Shown one piece after another: positions 57,680 through 64,000 of a DNA stretch of 64,000 bases (position 1 is the stretch's first letter; every line of letters begins with the position of its first letter). Under the pieces are notes generated by a model that ran no database searches, had not been told where the DNA came from, and was given only the letters and a program-made list of their open reading frames with translations. The position numbers and the translations under genes were made by a program. The DNA is taken from positions 8,668,001 to 8,732,000 of the forward strand of contig NZ_CP060828.1 of NCBI RefSeq assembly GCF_014489635.1, given 5' to 3'. This DNA is from Streptomyces roseirectus (GTDB lineage Bacteria; Actinomycetota; Actinomycetes; Streptomycetales; Streptomycetaceae).

Positions 57680-59086
57680 TCACCGCGCGGGGCCCGTTGA
57701 GGTGTTCCTCGGGTGTGAGGCGTGAGCGATGAGGAGGAGCAGGGCGCCGCAGGCGGCGACGAGGATCCAGCCCGGACGGGACGCGTGCGCGAGTTCTTGT
57801 GGGGCGGCGGCCGTGACCAGGCCGCCGGCGAGGGCGATGCCGAGGGCGGCGCCGAGTTGCCGTGCGGTGGAGGCGATCGCGCCGGCCACGCCGGCACGGG
57901 CGGGTGGCAGTCCGGCGACCGCGGTGGTGGTGATCGGGGCGTTGGCGAAGCCGAACCCGACGCCGATGAGAGCGTACGCGGCCGTCAGCAGGAGCACGCT
58001 CGTGTGCGGGGTGAGCCGGACCAGGCAGAGCGCGCCGGCCGTGATGAACCCGCCGGCCAGGAGCAACGGCAGCCGGGGTCCCTTGTCGCCGACCATGCGG
58101 CCGGACCAGGGTGCGCAGACGGTGGCTCCGACGGCCAGCGGCAAGGTCGCCACCCCGGCGGCCAGCGGCGCCCACCCCCGGGTGTGCTGGAGGTAGAGGG
58201 TGTTCAGCAGCAGCGTCATGTTCAGGGCGACGAAGACCGCCACCGCGCCCACGACGGCACCGCCGAAGGCCGGACGCGCGAACAGCCGCACATCCATGAG
58301 CGGTTCGGGCCGACGGGACTCGACCCACACGAACCCGGCCGCCGCCAGCACGGCCCACGCGTACCCCGCCAGCGCCACGGGCGACGTCCAGCCGAGGCGA
58401 GGCCCTTCGATCAGGACGCCGACCACGACCGCGAGGACCATGGTCAGCAGAAGCTGGCCGGGCAGGTCGAGCCGCCGGGGCCGCGCCGCCCGGGACTCCG
58501 GCACGAACACCGCGCTGAGCAGCAGAGCGGCCACGACGACGGGCGCGTTGATCCAGAACAGCGCCCGCCAGTCGAGCCCGGCGAGCAGCGCCCCGCCCGT
58601 GACGGGTCCGGCGGCCGTACTCAGCCCGAACACCGCCGCCCACACCCCGATCGCCCGCGCCCGCTCCTTCGCGTCGGGCATCGCGTTCACCACGATCGCG
58701 AGCGCGACGGGGCTGAGCATCGAGGCGCCGACGCCCTGCACGGCGCGGGCCGCGACGAGCACACCCGCCGACGGGGCGAGCGCGCAGAGCAGCGACGCCG
58801 CGCCGAACACGGCCAGCCCGCACTGGAACACCCGCCGGCGCCCGAAGCGGTCCGCCAGCGCGCCGGAGGAGATCAGGAGACTGGCCAGGACGAGGGTGTA
58901 GGCGTCCACGATCCATTCGAGACCGCGCGTATCGGCGCCCAGACCGCGCCCGATGGCCGGCAGCCCGACATTGACGATCGTGGTGTCCAGGCCCACCAGG
59001 AACATGCTCAGACAGCAGACGGCCAGCACCGTCCAACGTCTGCGCGCGCTGAGCACGGGTGGAACGGGGTGCGTCGTCGTGGTCAC
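57680..59086 (-). CDS. MFS drug/metabolite exporter (DHA2, 14-helix type)
   Basis: A 468-residue membrane protein of the EmrB/QacA group with about 14 helices. The N-terminal helix carries the family motif LDTTIVNVGLPAIG near residue 33. Motif A is ALADRFGRRRVFQCG near 77. Motif C, GLSTAAGPVTGGALL, lies near 155 and marks an antiporter. It should export a small molecule in exchange for protons. The GTG start lies after AGAGGCAGAT. No TetR or MarR regulator is adjacent, so control is unknown. Confidence 0.92.
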   Translation of the reverse strand: MTTTTHPVPPVLSARRRWTVLAVCCLSMFLVGLDTTIVNVGLPAIGRGLGADTRGLEWIVDAYTLVLASLLISSGALADRFGRRRVFQCGLAVFGAASLLCALAPSAGVLVAARAVQGVGASMLSPVALAIVVNAMPDAKERARAIGVWAAVFGLSTAAGPVTGGALLAGLDWRALFWINAPVVVAALLLSAVFVPESRAARPRRLDLPGQLLLTMVLAVVVGVLIEGPRLGWTSPVALAGYAWAVLAAAGFVWVESRRPEPLMDVRLFARPAFGGAVVGAVAVFVALNMTLLLNTLYLQHTRGWAPLAAGVATLPLAVGATVCAPWSGRMVGDKGPRLPLLLAGGFITAGALCLVRLTPHTSVLLLTAAYALIGVGFGFANAPITTTAVAGLPPARAGVAGAIASTARQLGAALGIALAGGLVTAAAPQELAHASRPGWILVAACGALLLLIAHASHPRNTSTGPAR

Positions 59087-59197
59087 ATCTGCCTCTGCGG
59101 TCCGGGAACAGTGCCCGCCAAGACTCAGGCCGGACCGGGTCAGCAGTGCTCTGAGTTTGCGGATACGGCAAAAACGAGAACCCCGGATGTGCGGAAC

Positions 59198-59554
59198 TCA
59201 GCAGAGCCGTTCGACCCGGTCCGCCGCGTTGGGAACGGGAACCCAGCCGTAGGCGGAGTACGGAGCGTCGAACCAGACGGCCCCGGTCGTCGCGTCGGAG
59301 TACTGGACCGTGCGGTTGGTGTTGTTGTACGAGGACTCGATGCGGTTGCCCCAGCCCCAGGTGCTCAGATACTGCACACCGCAGTCCGAGAGCCTTCCCC
59401 GGGAGCCCTGGAAGTTCGGGCCGTCCCAGAAGCAGAACCAGCCCTCCGGACATGAGGGGGCCGGCGGGGCGGCGGACGCCGAGGCGACCGTCGATCCGGC
59501 CAGCAGCCCGACGGCCCCCGCGAGCACCGCGATACGACGCCTGATCACAGACAT
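59198..59554 (-). CDS. Secreted peptidase-inhibitor I36-type small protein
   Basis: A 118-residue exported protein. The signal peptide (IAVLAGAVGLLAGSTVASASA) is followed by an I36-like crystallin fold: CPEGWFCFWDGPNFQGSRG, then YLSTWGWGNRIESSYNNTNRTVQ and a final VERLC. Cysteines near both ends could pair. The family includes SMPI-like metalloprotease inhibitors of Streptomyces, though many members are untested. GGGGA precedes ATG 59554. It is divergent from the GH5 gene at 59828. Confidence 0.85.
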   Translation of the reverse strand: MSVIRRRIAVLAGAVGLLAGSTVASASAAPPAPSCPEGWFCFWDGPNFQGSRGRLSDCGVQYLSTWGWGNRIESSYNNTNRTVQYSDATTGAVWFDAPYSAYGWVPVPNAADRVERLC

Positions 59555-59680
59555 GCCATCCCCTTCCTTGCGGATGCGCGCGCTGCGCATCCGGATGCCT
59601 CGGACGATGGCAGCGGCGAGACGGCCCGGCCAGGCAAGTGACACGCAACTGACCCGCAACTCGCCTGACGCGGGTTTTGG

Positions 59681-59743
59681 GTAAGCGCTTTCTGAAACCT
59701 GGGCGCAACACCCTTGACAACGTTGTGCGCTCCGACCCAGACT
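59681..59743 (+). promoter_or_regulatory. Promoter with two LacI-type palindromes before the GH5 gene
   Basis: TTGACA (59714) and CAGACT (59738) with 18-bp spacing form a plausible promoter. AAGCGCTT inside GTAAGCGCTTTC (59681-59692) and ACAACGTTGT (59717-59726), overlapping the -35 box, are palindromes with the central CG typical of LacI-family sites. The layout suggests sugar-controlled repression. Confidence 0.5.
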
Positions 59744-59827
59744 CACCGCGTTGATCACCCCAGGTCAGACAGCGGGCGCCGGCCGATGCGAGGCGGGAGC
59801 CGCGTTCAACCGTAAGAAGGTACTGCC

Positions 59828-60874
59828 GTGCCCCTGCGTTCCTCCCACTCCCGGCGTCCCCGCGTCCGTTCGCTGGTCGCCACCGCCGTGGCCCTGGCCG
59901 GTGTCGCGGCGCTGGGTGCCGGTGTCCCGGCGTCCGCCGCGGACCGCGCGGCCGCGACCCCGGTGAACACGAGCCAGTTCAAGGGCGTCAACTGGGCGGA
60001 CCCGCGCGACAACTTCGCCAACGACGAGGTCGTCCTGTCGGGCCTGTCCCTCTCGGACACGTACGCGCAGACCTACCACAAGGCCACGCGGATCATCTCG
60101 GCGTTCCGGGCGAACCTGGGCGCGAACACCGTCCGCATCCCGATCAACCCGTACACGGTGAACGGGACGTACTGGCACTCCTACCGCGCGGTCATCGACG
60201 CGGCGACCCGCCAGGGCTTCAAGGTGATCGTCTCCTACTGGGAGGGCGCCGGCGACAAGCGGGACGGCTTCATCGACGACACGGCGACGTACTGGCCGAT
60301 GTGGAAGACCGTCACCAGCGCGTTCCAGGGCAACAGCCGCGTGTACTTCGAGCCGATGAACGAGCCTCACGGCTACGCGCCGTCCGACTGGGCCGACATC
60401 GCCGCGAAGTGGATCGGCACGTTCCCGAAGATCCCGCGCGACCGGATCTTCGTCAGCGGCTCCGGCTACAACGACAGCGTCGTCTCCGTCTGCGCCGACC
60501 CGCGTCTCAAGGGCACGTACCTGTCCCTGCACCACTACGGCTTCTGGGGCAACCGCACCTACGACGAGTGGGTCACCGACCTCAAGGCCCGCCTCGGCGA
60601 CTGCGCCTACCGCACGGTGGCCGACGAGTTCGGCGCGACCATGACCAGCGGCCTCGACTACAACGGGTCCAACGTCGGCAACAACGAGATCTCCTTCATC
60701 CAGGCCGACACGGACGTCTTCCGCGAGCTGCGCATGGGCTCCGTCTACTGGCCCGGCCTGCGCACCGGCGACACGTACTCCCTCCAGACCCTCACGGGCC
60801 CGGCCGCCAACCCCTGGCTCGCCACGACGAACAAGTCCGGCGCGGACCGCCTGAAGTGGGCGTGGGGCCGCTAG
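59828..60874 (+). CDS. Secreted GH5 glycosidase (cellulase-family barrel)
   Basis: A 348-residue exported enzyme. The signal peptide (RSLVATAVALAGVAALGAG) ends near ASA-AD. The barrel shows the GH5 hallmarks: NTVRIPINPYTVNG near residue 98, the acid/base Glu in VYFEPMNEPHGY near 178, SLHHYGFW near 235 and the nucleophile Glu in RTVADEFGAT near 265. The substrate could be a beta-glucan or mannan. No carbohydrate-binding module is attached. GTG 59828 follows AAGAAGG. LacI-type palindromes upstream suggest induction by a sugar. A terminator follows. Confidence 0.9.
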   Translation: MPLRSSHSRRPRVRSLVATAVALAGVAALGAGVPASAADRAAATPVNTSQFKGVNWADPRDNFANDEVVLSGLSLSDTYAQTYHKATRIISAFRANLGANTVRIPINPYTVNGTYWHSYRAVIDAATRQGFKVIVSYWEGAGDKRDGFIDDTATYWPMWKTVTSAFQGNSRVYFEPMNEPHGYAPSDWADIAAKWIGTFPKIPRDRIFVSGSGYNDSVVSVCADPRLKGTYLSLHHYGFWGNRTYDEWVTDLKARLGDCAYRTVADEFGATMTSGLDYNGSNVGNNEISFIQADTDVFRELRMGSVYWPGLRTGDTYSLQTLTGPAANPWLATTNKSGADRLKWAWGR

Positions 60875-60898
60875 CCGGCACGGTTGTCGAGCATGACG

Positions 60899-60931
60899 AC
60901 GAGGGCGGGGCCACCGAGGCTCCGCCCTCGT
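60899..60931 (+). terminator. Terminator after the GH5 gene
   Basis: ACGAGGGCGGGGCC pairs with GGCTCCGCCCTCGT with one mismatch around ACCGA, 25 bp after the stop. It is also 31 bp past the convergent roadblock gene's stop and may serve both. Confidence 0.82.
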
Positions 60932-60961
60932 TCGTGTTGCCGTCCCGGAGAGCGGACGGTC

Positions 60962-61327
60962 CTAGACCTCCAGTTCCCGCTCGATGCGCTTCAGGGCGTG
61001 GCGCGCCAGCGCGAGGTTGCCGCGGGTCCGGTCGAGGGCGAGGTAGAGGAAGAGGGTGCCGCTGGTGCTGCCGAGGGGGCGGATGAGGTGGTACTGCGCG
61101 CCGAGGGTGATGAGGATGTCCTCGACGGTGTCCTCCATGCCGAGCAGTTCGAGGGTGCGGGTCTTGGCGCGGACGACCTCGGTGTTGCCGGCGGCGGCGA
61201 CCTCCAGGTCGAGACCCTGGCCGCCGCCGAGGGTGCCGAGGGACATCCCGCTCTCGTAGTCGACGAGGGCGACACCCAGGGCGCCGTCGATCGTCATCGC
61301 TTCCTTGAGCGCGGTCTCGATGTTCAT
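60962..61327 (-). CDS. Roadblock/LC7-like protein
   Basis: A 121-residue cytoplasmic protein with the roadblock fold: LKEAMTIDGALGVALVDYESGMSLGTLG at the N-terminus, VRAKTRTLELLG in the middle helix, and ILITLGAQYHLIRPLG, FLYLALDRTRGNLALARHALK at the C-terminus. Such proteins control Ras-like GTPases or act as dimer scaffolds in Streptomyces. It is divergent from a second cluster of roadblock genes at 61479, sharing a 151-bp promoter region. ATG 61327 follows GGACAGGA. Confidence 0.85.
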   Translation of the reverse strand: MNIETALKEAMTIDGALGVALVDYESGMSLGTLGGGQGLDLEVAAAGNTEVVRAKTRTLELLGMEDTVEDILITLGAQYHLIRPLGSTSGTLFLYLALDRTRGNLALARHALKRIERELEV

Positions 61328-61478
61328 GGGTCCTGTCCTTCGCTCTGTTCACGCGGTGCTGCACTGCGATGTGACGACGGGTCAGAAATTGAGCGACTGA
61401 CGCCCTGTCCTGAACCTTTCGGATTAAACTACTGTGCTTCCCGTTGTCATGTGAAGCAATAGTGAAGAGGGAGTCCCG

Positions 61479-61832
61479 TTGTCATCAGTCGAAGCCTCCC
61501 TGAGTCGCCTCCTCGAACTGCCGGGCGTCACAGGTGTCTCGCTCATCGACGCGGTCACGGGACTGACGTACGGCGACGCGGGCGCCGGCGGCTCGGACCC
61601 GGTCGAGTGCGGCAGGCTCGCCGAGTTCGTCGAGACCGGCCTCAACGCGGCGGGTGCGCAAGGGGAGTTGGAGAGCATCGTCATCACGGGCAGCCGCCGC
61701 CAGCTCGTCGTCGCGACGGTCCCGAGACGGGGTGATCCCCTGCTGCTGACGGCCGCGTTGGAGCGCGGCCAGGCCAACTTGGCCCTGGTTCTGCACCACT
61801 TGGGCCTGTACGCGGCCGAGGTGGGCGCATGA
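61479..61832 (+). CDS. Roadblock/LC7-like protein
   Basis: A 117-residue protein of the same fold as its divergent neighbour: LSRLLELPGVTGVSLIDAVTGLTYG, then ESIVITGSRRQLVVATVPRRGDPLLLTAALERGQANLAL. The TTG at 61479 lies six bases after GGGAG. Its stop overlaps the next gene (ATGA), so the two are coupled. A DUF4388/PATAN-like gene, a small basic protein and a third roadblock protein follow. No GTPase or histidine-kinase gene of the conservon type is present. Confidence 0.83.
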   Translation: MSSVEASLSRLLELPGVTGVSLIDAVTGLTYGDAGAGGSDPVECGRLAEFVETGLNAAGAQGELESIVITGSRRQLVVATVPRRGDPLLLTAALERGQANLALVLHHLGLYAAEVGA

Positions 61833-62632
61833 CGCCCGCGCCGGCCCCACGCAACCTCCCCGCCCTGCTGGCCGGCCTGCACGACGAACGCCGCGACGCC
61901 GCCGTCGCCGTCTCCGGCACCCCGGGCGGCACGATCCACGTCCGCGCCGGCCTGGTCGTCGCCGTGGACACCCCCGGCGCCCCGGGCGTGGAGTCGGTCC
62001 TCCTCAAGTCCGGTCGTGTGGACGACCGTTCATGGGCGGCGGCCCGCGCTGCGGACGGTCCGCTGGACGAACAGCTCCACAAGCGCGGCCTGTTGAGCCC
62101 CGAGGAGTTCGAAGTCACCTGCACGGCAGCCCTGTTCGACGGCGCCTTCGCCCTCGCGCTGGGCCCCGGCGCCGTCTGGGAGGTGCGCGACCCGGCCCCG
62201 GACGTCGTCGCCGCCCGCGCCTTCGCCCCGCACCTCGTCGCCGCCGAGACCACGCGCCGCCTCGCCGTCCTCACCGAACTCTGGGGCTCTCCCAGCGAGT
62301 TGGCCCGCACCAGGCTCCGCGCGACGGACACCGCCCGCCCCGCCACGCTGCGCGCCCGCCACACGGACGTCCTCGACGCCGTGAACGGCCGCCGTACCCC
62401 GCGCGACCTCGCCTTCGCGCTGGGGCGCGGCACGTACGCCGTGATGCTCGACCTGGCGCACCTGCGCACGCTCGGCCTCATCCACCCCGACGTGACGCCA
62501 ACGGGCCGCCCCAGTACGGCACTTCGCGTCCCCGTACGTCGCGCCGGGGCACCCCACGCCCCGGCGGGCGGCACCCCGCTGCCGCAGCGAACGCCGGGGA
62601 CACACCACCCTCACCGATCGGATACCGTGTGA
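61829..62632 (+). CDS. PATAN/DUF4388-like protein with C-terminal winged-helix-like domain
   Basis: A 267-residue protein. Residues 8-130 resemble PATAN/DUF4388 domains (AAVAVSGTPGGTIHVRAGLVVAVDTPG, ESVLLKSGRVDDRSWAAA). The C-terminal half (VLDAVNGRRTPRDLAFALGRGTYAVMLDLAHLRTLGLI) is a winged-helix-like region found beside PATAN domains. The tail is low-complexity. In other bacteria PATAN proteins take part in signalling with roadblock proteins, and this neighbourhood supports that. It overlaps the roadblock gene upstream (ATGA) and the small gene downstream (GTGTGA). The function is not established. Confidence 0.75.
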   Translation: MTPAPAPRNLPALLAGLHDERRDAAVAVSGTPGGTIHVRAGLVVAVDTPGAPGVESVLLKSGRVDDRSWAAARAADGPLDEQLHKRGLLSPEEFEVTCTAALFDGAFALALGPGAVWEVRDPAPDVVAARAFAPHLVAAETTRRLAVLTELWGSPSELARTRLRATDTARPATLRARHTDVLDAVNGRRTPRDLAFALGRGTYAVMLDLAHLRTLGLIHPDVTPTGRPSTALRVPVRRAGAPHAPAGGTPLPQRTPGTHHPHRSDTV

Positions 62633-62850
62633 ACCCGCGCCGGCGCAGGAAGTCCCGACAGCGATACCTCGCGCTCGCCCGGCGACGGCGGACCGGCAGC
62701 GAACCCCTCGTCGCGGACACCCCGCCGCCGCTCCCCGTCCGCCGCCCCGGCACCTCGCCCGGCCGCCCCGCCCCCACGGACCTCAAGGAGCACCAGCCTG
62801 AGACAGCAGTCCTGCACCGGGTGCGCGACCTCCTCGCGGCTCTGCCCTGA
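62629..62850 (+). CDS. Small basic hypothetical protein
   Basis: A 73-residue frame from GTG 62629, which overlaps the upstream stop. It starts with a strongly basic segment (NPRRRRKSRQRYLALARRRR), then a Pro-rich middle and ends with a helical LKEHQPETAVLHRVRDLLAALP. Codon bias is normal. Its TGA is the first three bases of the 101-bp palindromic element, so the element lies immediately at its 3' end and may have truncated a longer protein. No family recognised. Confidence 0.55.
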   Translation: MNPRRRRKSRQRYLALARRRRTGSEPLVADTPPPLPVRRPGTSPGRPAPTDLKEHQPETAVLHRVRDLLAALP

Positions 62851-62948
62851 GAGCCTGTGTCATATCCCCGGCCGGGCGCCCGCCGCCTTGCGATCGCACG
62901 CGCCAGACGACGCGCGCTATCCGACCGGGGATATGACACAGGCTCTCA
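62848..62948. repeat. 101-bp palindromic element with 24-bp perfect terminal inverted repeats (MITE-like)
   Basis: The left arm is 62848-62871 and the right arm 62925-62948. The arms are perfect reverse complements (TGAGAGCCTGTGTCATATCC and onward) around 53 bp. Inverted GAGCCTGTGTCATATC-like ends are reminiscent of IS5-family termini. I see no transposase and no obvious target duplication. It may also fold as an RNA hairpin between two genes of the roadblock operon. Confidence 0.8.
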
Positions 62949-62996
62949 CCTCCCCGCCCCACCTCGCACGTCACCGCTCACCAGCAGGGATCGCCG

Positions 62997-63386
62997 ATGA
63001 CCGAAGTCCACCAGTCCGAACCGCTCGTCGAGGTGCTGACCGCGCTGCGCGAAGGGGTGATGGGGGTCAGCGAGACGGTGATCTCCACCGTCGACGGCCT
63101 CCTGGTCGCCGCCGACGTCGACGCCGTGCACGCGGAGTCCGTGGCCGCCCTCACCGCCGCGACCTACAGCCTCGCCCGGCGCATGGCCGAGGAGGCGGGC
63201 GGCACCGGTCTGCGCGACGTCACCACCCGCAGCGCCGACCGCCACATCGTCGTCCTCGCCGTCAACGACCGCGCGCTCCTGACGATCCTCGGCGACGACG
63301 GTCTCGACGTCACCGCCCTCCAGCGCGAGATCCACCCCACGCTGGAGAACCTGGCGAAGATCCTGGACTCCGACACGCCCGAGTGA
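62997..63386 (+). CDS. Roadblock/LC7 domain protein
   Basis: A 129-residue roadblock protein, closer to the classical MglB-like type: VLTALREGVMGVSETVISTVDGLLVAADVD, then VAALTAATYSLARRMAEEAGG and a VLAVNDRALLTILGDDGLDV core. Such proteins act as GTPase-activating partners of small Ras-like proteins, but none is nearby. AGCAGGGA precedes ATG 62997. It lies 48 bp after the palindromic element, which could act as an attenuator or promoter insertion. Confidence 0.88.
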   Translation: MTEVHQSEPLVEVLTALREGVMGVSETVISTVDGLLVAADVDAVHAESVAALTAATYSLARRMAEEAGGTGLRDVTTRSADRHIVVLAVNDRALLTILGDDGLDVTALQREIHPTLENLAKILDSDTPE

Positions 63387-63415
63387 ACACCGACACGCCC
63401 GCGTGAACGCCGACA
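63371..63415 (+). repeat. 20-bp tandem duplication at the end of the roadblock gene
   Basis: CGACACGCCCGAGTGAACAC is followed directly by CGACACGCCCGCGTGAACGC and a partial third copy. The roadblock stop codon lies in the first unit. It looks like a small replication-slippage duplication. Confidence 0.75.
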
Positions 63416-63449
63416 GGGCGCCCCCAACCACCAGTCGGGAGCGCCCTGT
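63413..63449. terminator. Bidirectional terminator between roadblock and Rv0909-type genes
   Basis: ACAGGGCGC and GCGCCCTGT pair perfectly, with partial CCC/GGG extension toward the loop. It lies 26 bp past the roadblock stop and 10 bp before the convergent stop. Confidence 0.7.
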
Positions 63450-63459
63450 TGACGTGCCG

Positions 63460-63666
63460 TCAGCTCTTCTTCTCGCCCAGCTTGCCGAGGTAGTCCTGCG
63501 CCTTGTCGACCGCCGTGTCGATCTTGTCGCCGTGCTTCCCGCCGGTCCGCTCGTCGATGAACTCCCCGGCCTTCTCCAGCCCCGCCGAGATCTTGTCCCC
63601 GTGCTCCCCGGCCAGCCCCTCGACCTTCTCCTTGAGCTCCTTGAGGTTCTTCAGCCCCTCGAACAC
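63460..63666 (-). CDS. Small Rv0909/MT0933-like protein (antitoxin-annotated family)
   Basis: A 68-residue, highly charged helical protein with two related halves: GEHGDKISAGLEKAGEFIDERTGG and KHGDKIDTAVDKAQDYLGKLGEKK. This double motif marks the MT0933-like family. It was named as an antitoxin in Mycobacterium, but in Streptomyces it is common without a toxin. No toxin gene is adjacent here, so an antitoxin role is doubtful. GTG 63666 lies six bases after GAGGAG. An inverted repeat (63677-63690) overlaps its promoter region. Confidence 0.82.
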   Translation of the reverse strand: MFEGLKNLKELKEKVEGLAGEHGDKISAGLEKAGEFIDERTGGKHGDKIDTAVDKAQDYLGKLGEKKS

Positions 63667-63676
63667 CTGCACTCCT

Positions 63677-63690
63677 CTACAGTCCTGTAG
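63677..63690. promoter_or_regulatory. Inverted repeat upstream of the Rv0909-type gene
   Basis: CTACAGTCCTGTAG has perfect six-base arms around TC. It lies 11 bp before the GTG start and includes a TACAGG-like -10 sequence, so it could be an operator. Confidence 0.35.
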
Positions 63691-63831
63691 TACCGACCCC
63701 TTCATGATCTCACCTCGCCGCCGTGCGTACTCCCGCCGCCCTTCTTGACCCCCGTAGGGCACCTCCCCGATGCTGTGTTGCGTTACTTGAGATGTGTACC
63801 GCAATAAGCAACATCGAACTCGGGAGTGGTC

Positions 63832-64000
63832 ATGGCTCACCAGGTCCGTGCTGTCGTCGCGAGAGGAAAGGGCGCCCCCGTCTCGCTGGAGACGATCATC
63901 GTGCCCGACCCGGGACCGGGGGAGGCGTTGGTGAGGATCGAGGCGTGCGGGGTGTGTCACACCGATCTGCACTATCGGGAGGGCGGGATCAATGACGAGT
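63832..64000 (+). CDS. S-(hydroxymethyl)mycothiol dehydrogenase, N-terminal part (runs off right edge)
   Basis: The first 56 residues of a zinc-dependent class III-type alcohol dehydrogenase. [19 protein letters not shown], then [31 protein letters not shown], match the mycothiol-dependent formaldehyde dehydrogenase of actinomycetes. The catalytic zinc Cys is in GVCHTD. It oxidises S-hydroxymethyl-mycothiol, formed from formaldehyde, with NAD. ATG 63832 lies six bases after GGGAG. The rest of the gene is outside the window. Confidence 0.87.
   Translation, partial: MAHQVRAVVARGKGAPVSLETIIVPDPGPGEALVRIEACGVCHTDLHYREGGINDE

Noticed and set aside
62848..62948. Full insertion sequence
   Set aside because: The element is only 101 bp with no transposase frame; at most it is a non-autonomous derivative.
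63460..63666. Toxin-antitoxin pair
   Set aside because: The MT0933-like protein has no adjacent toxin gene; the divergent neighbour is a metabolic dehydrogenase.

Overview
The window is high-GC actinobacterial DNA, almost certainly a Streptomyces chromosome. Third codon positions are nearly all G or C. GTG and TTG starts are common, with GGAGG-like ribosome sites. The gene families are typical of the genus: a LAETG surface protein, roadblock proteins, ABC sugar importers without their own ATPase, and S-(hydroxymethyl)mycothiol dehydrogenase. I see no tRNA, rRNA, CRISPR array, transposase or phage genes.

Layout. 1-2.6 kb: an ATP-grasp enzyme running off the left edge beside a Zur/Fur-type box, a truncated TAP-like peptidase remnant, and a sortase-type surface protein. 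2.7-22.8 kb: a large glycan-use locus. It holds a GH3 hexosaminidase, a GH5 enzyme resembling beta-mannosidases that split Man-GlcNAc, a GlcNAc-kinase-like protein, a second GH3, a carbohydrate ABC importer, a GH38 alpha-mannosidase, an RpiR regulator, a SIS-domain sugar-phosphate protein and a secreted GH84 hexosaminidase fused to a beta-propeller. A shared 15-bp imperfect palindrome lies in front of most of these transcription units, which suggests one RpiR regulon for breaking down N-glycans or other mannose/GlcNAc material.

23-30.1 kb: a YceI protein, then a resorcinol/hydroxyquinol operon (flavin monooxygenase, hydroxyquinol dioxygenase, maleylacetate reductase) with a divergent Fis-type regulator. 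30.3-42 kb: secreted proteins (a metallohydrolase with a discoidin domain, an SdrD-repeat protein with a 348-bp tandem repeat, an M4 metalloprotease, an HNH-like protein) and a tandem GNAT acetyltransferase. 41.2-48.4 kb: a two-gene module (DUF6745-type plus a small protein), divergent from a complete STM4015-STM4011 operon (LRR protein, ATP-grasp, AlkP-like hydrolase, two radical-SAM enzymes). The chemistry of that operon is unknown, and it is the best candidate here for an undescribed system.

48.4-56.3 kb: a second alpha-mannosidase locus (GH38, two permeases, binding protein, divergent ROK repressor with its own palindrome). 56.3-64 kb: a small hypothetical gene, an MFS exporter, an I36-type inhibitor, a GH5 glucanase-like enzyme behind LacI-type operators, a roadblock/LC7 cluster interrupted by a 101-bp palindromic element, an Rv0909-type small protein and the start of a mycothiol-dependent formaldehyde dehydrogenase gene.

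The two mannosidase loci probably cooperate. Secreted GH84 and GH5 enzymes trim glycans outside, the two importers bring in fragments using a shared ATPase encoded elsewhere, and cytoplasmic GH38, GH5, GH3 and kinase proteins finish the job under separate RpiR and ROK control.
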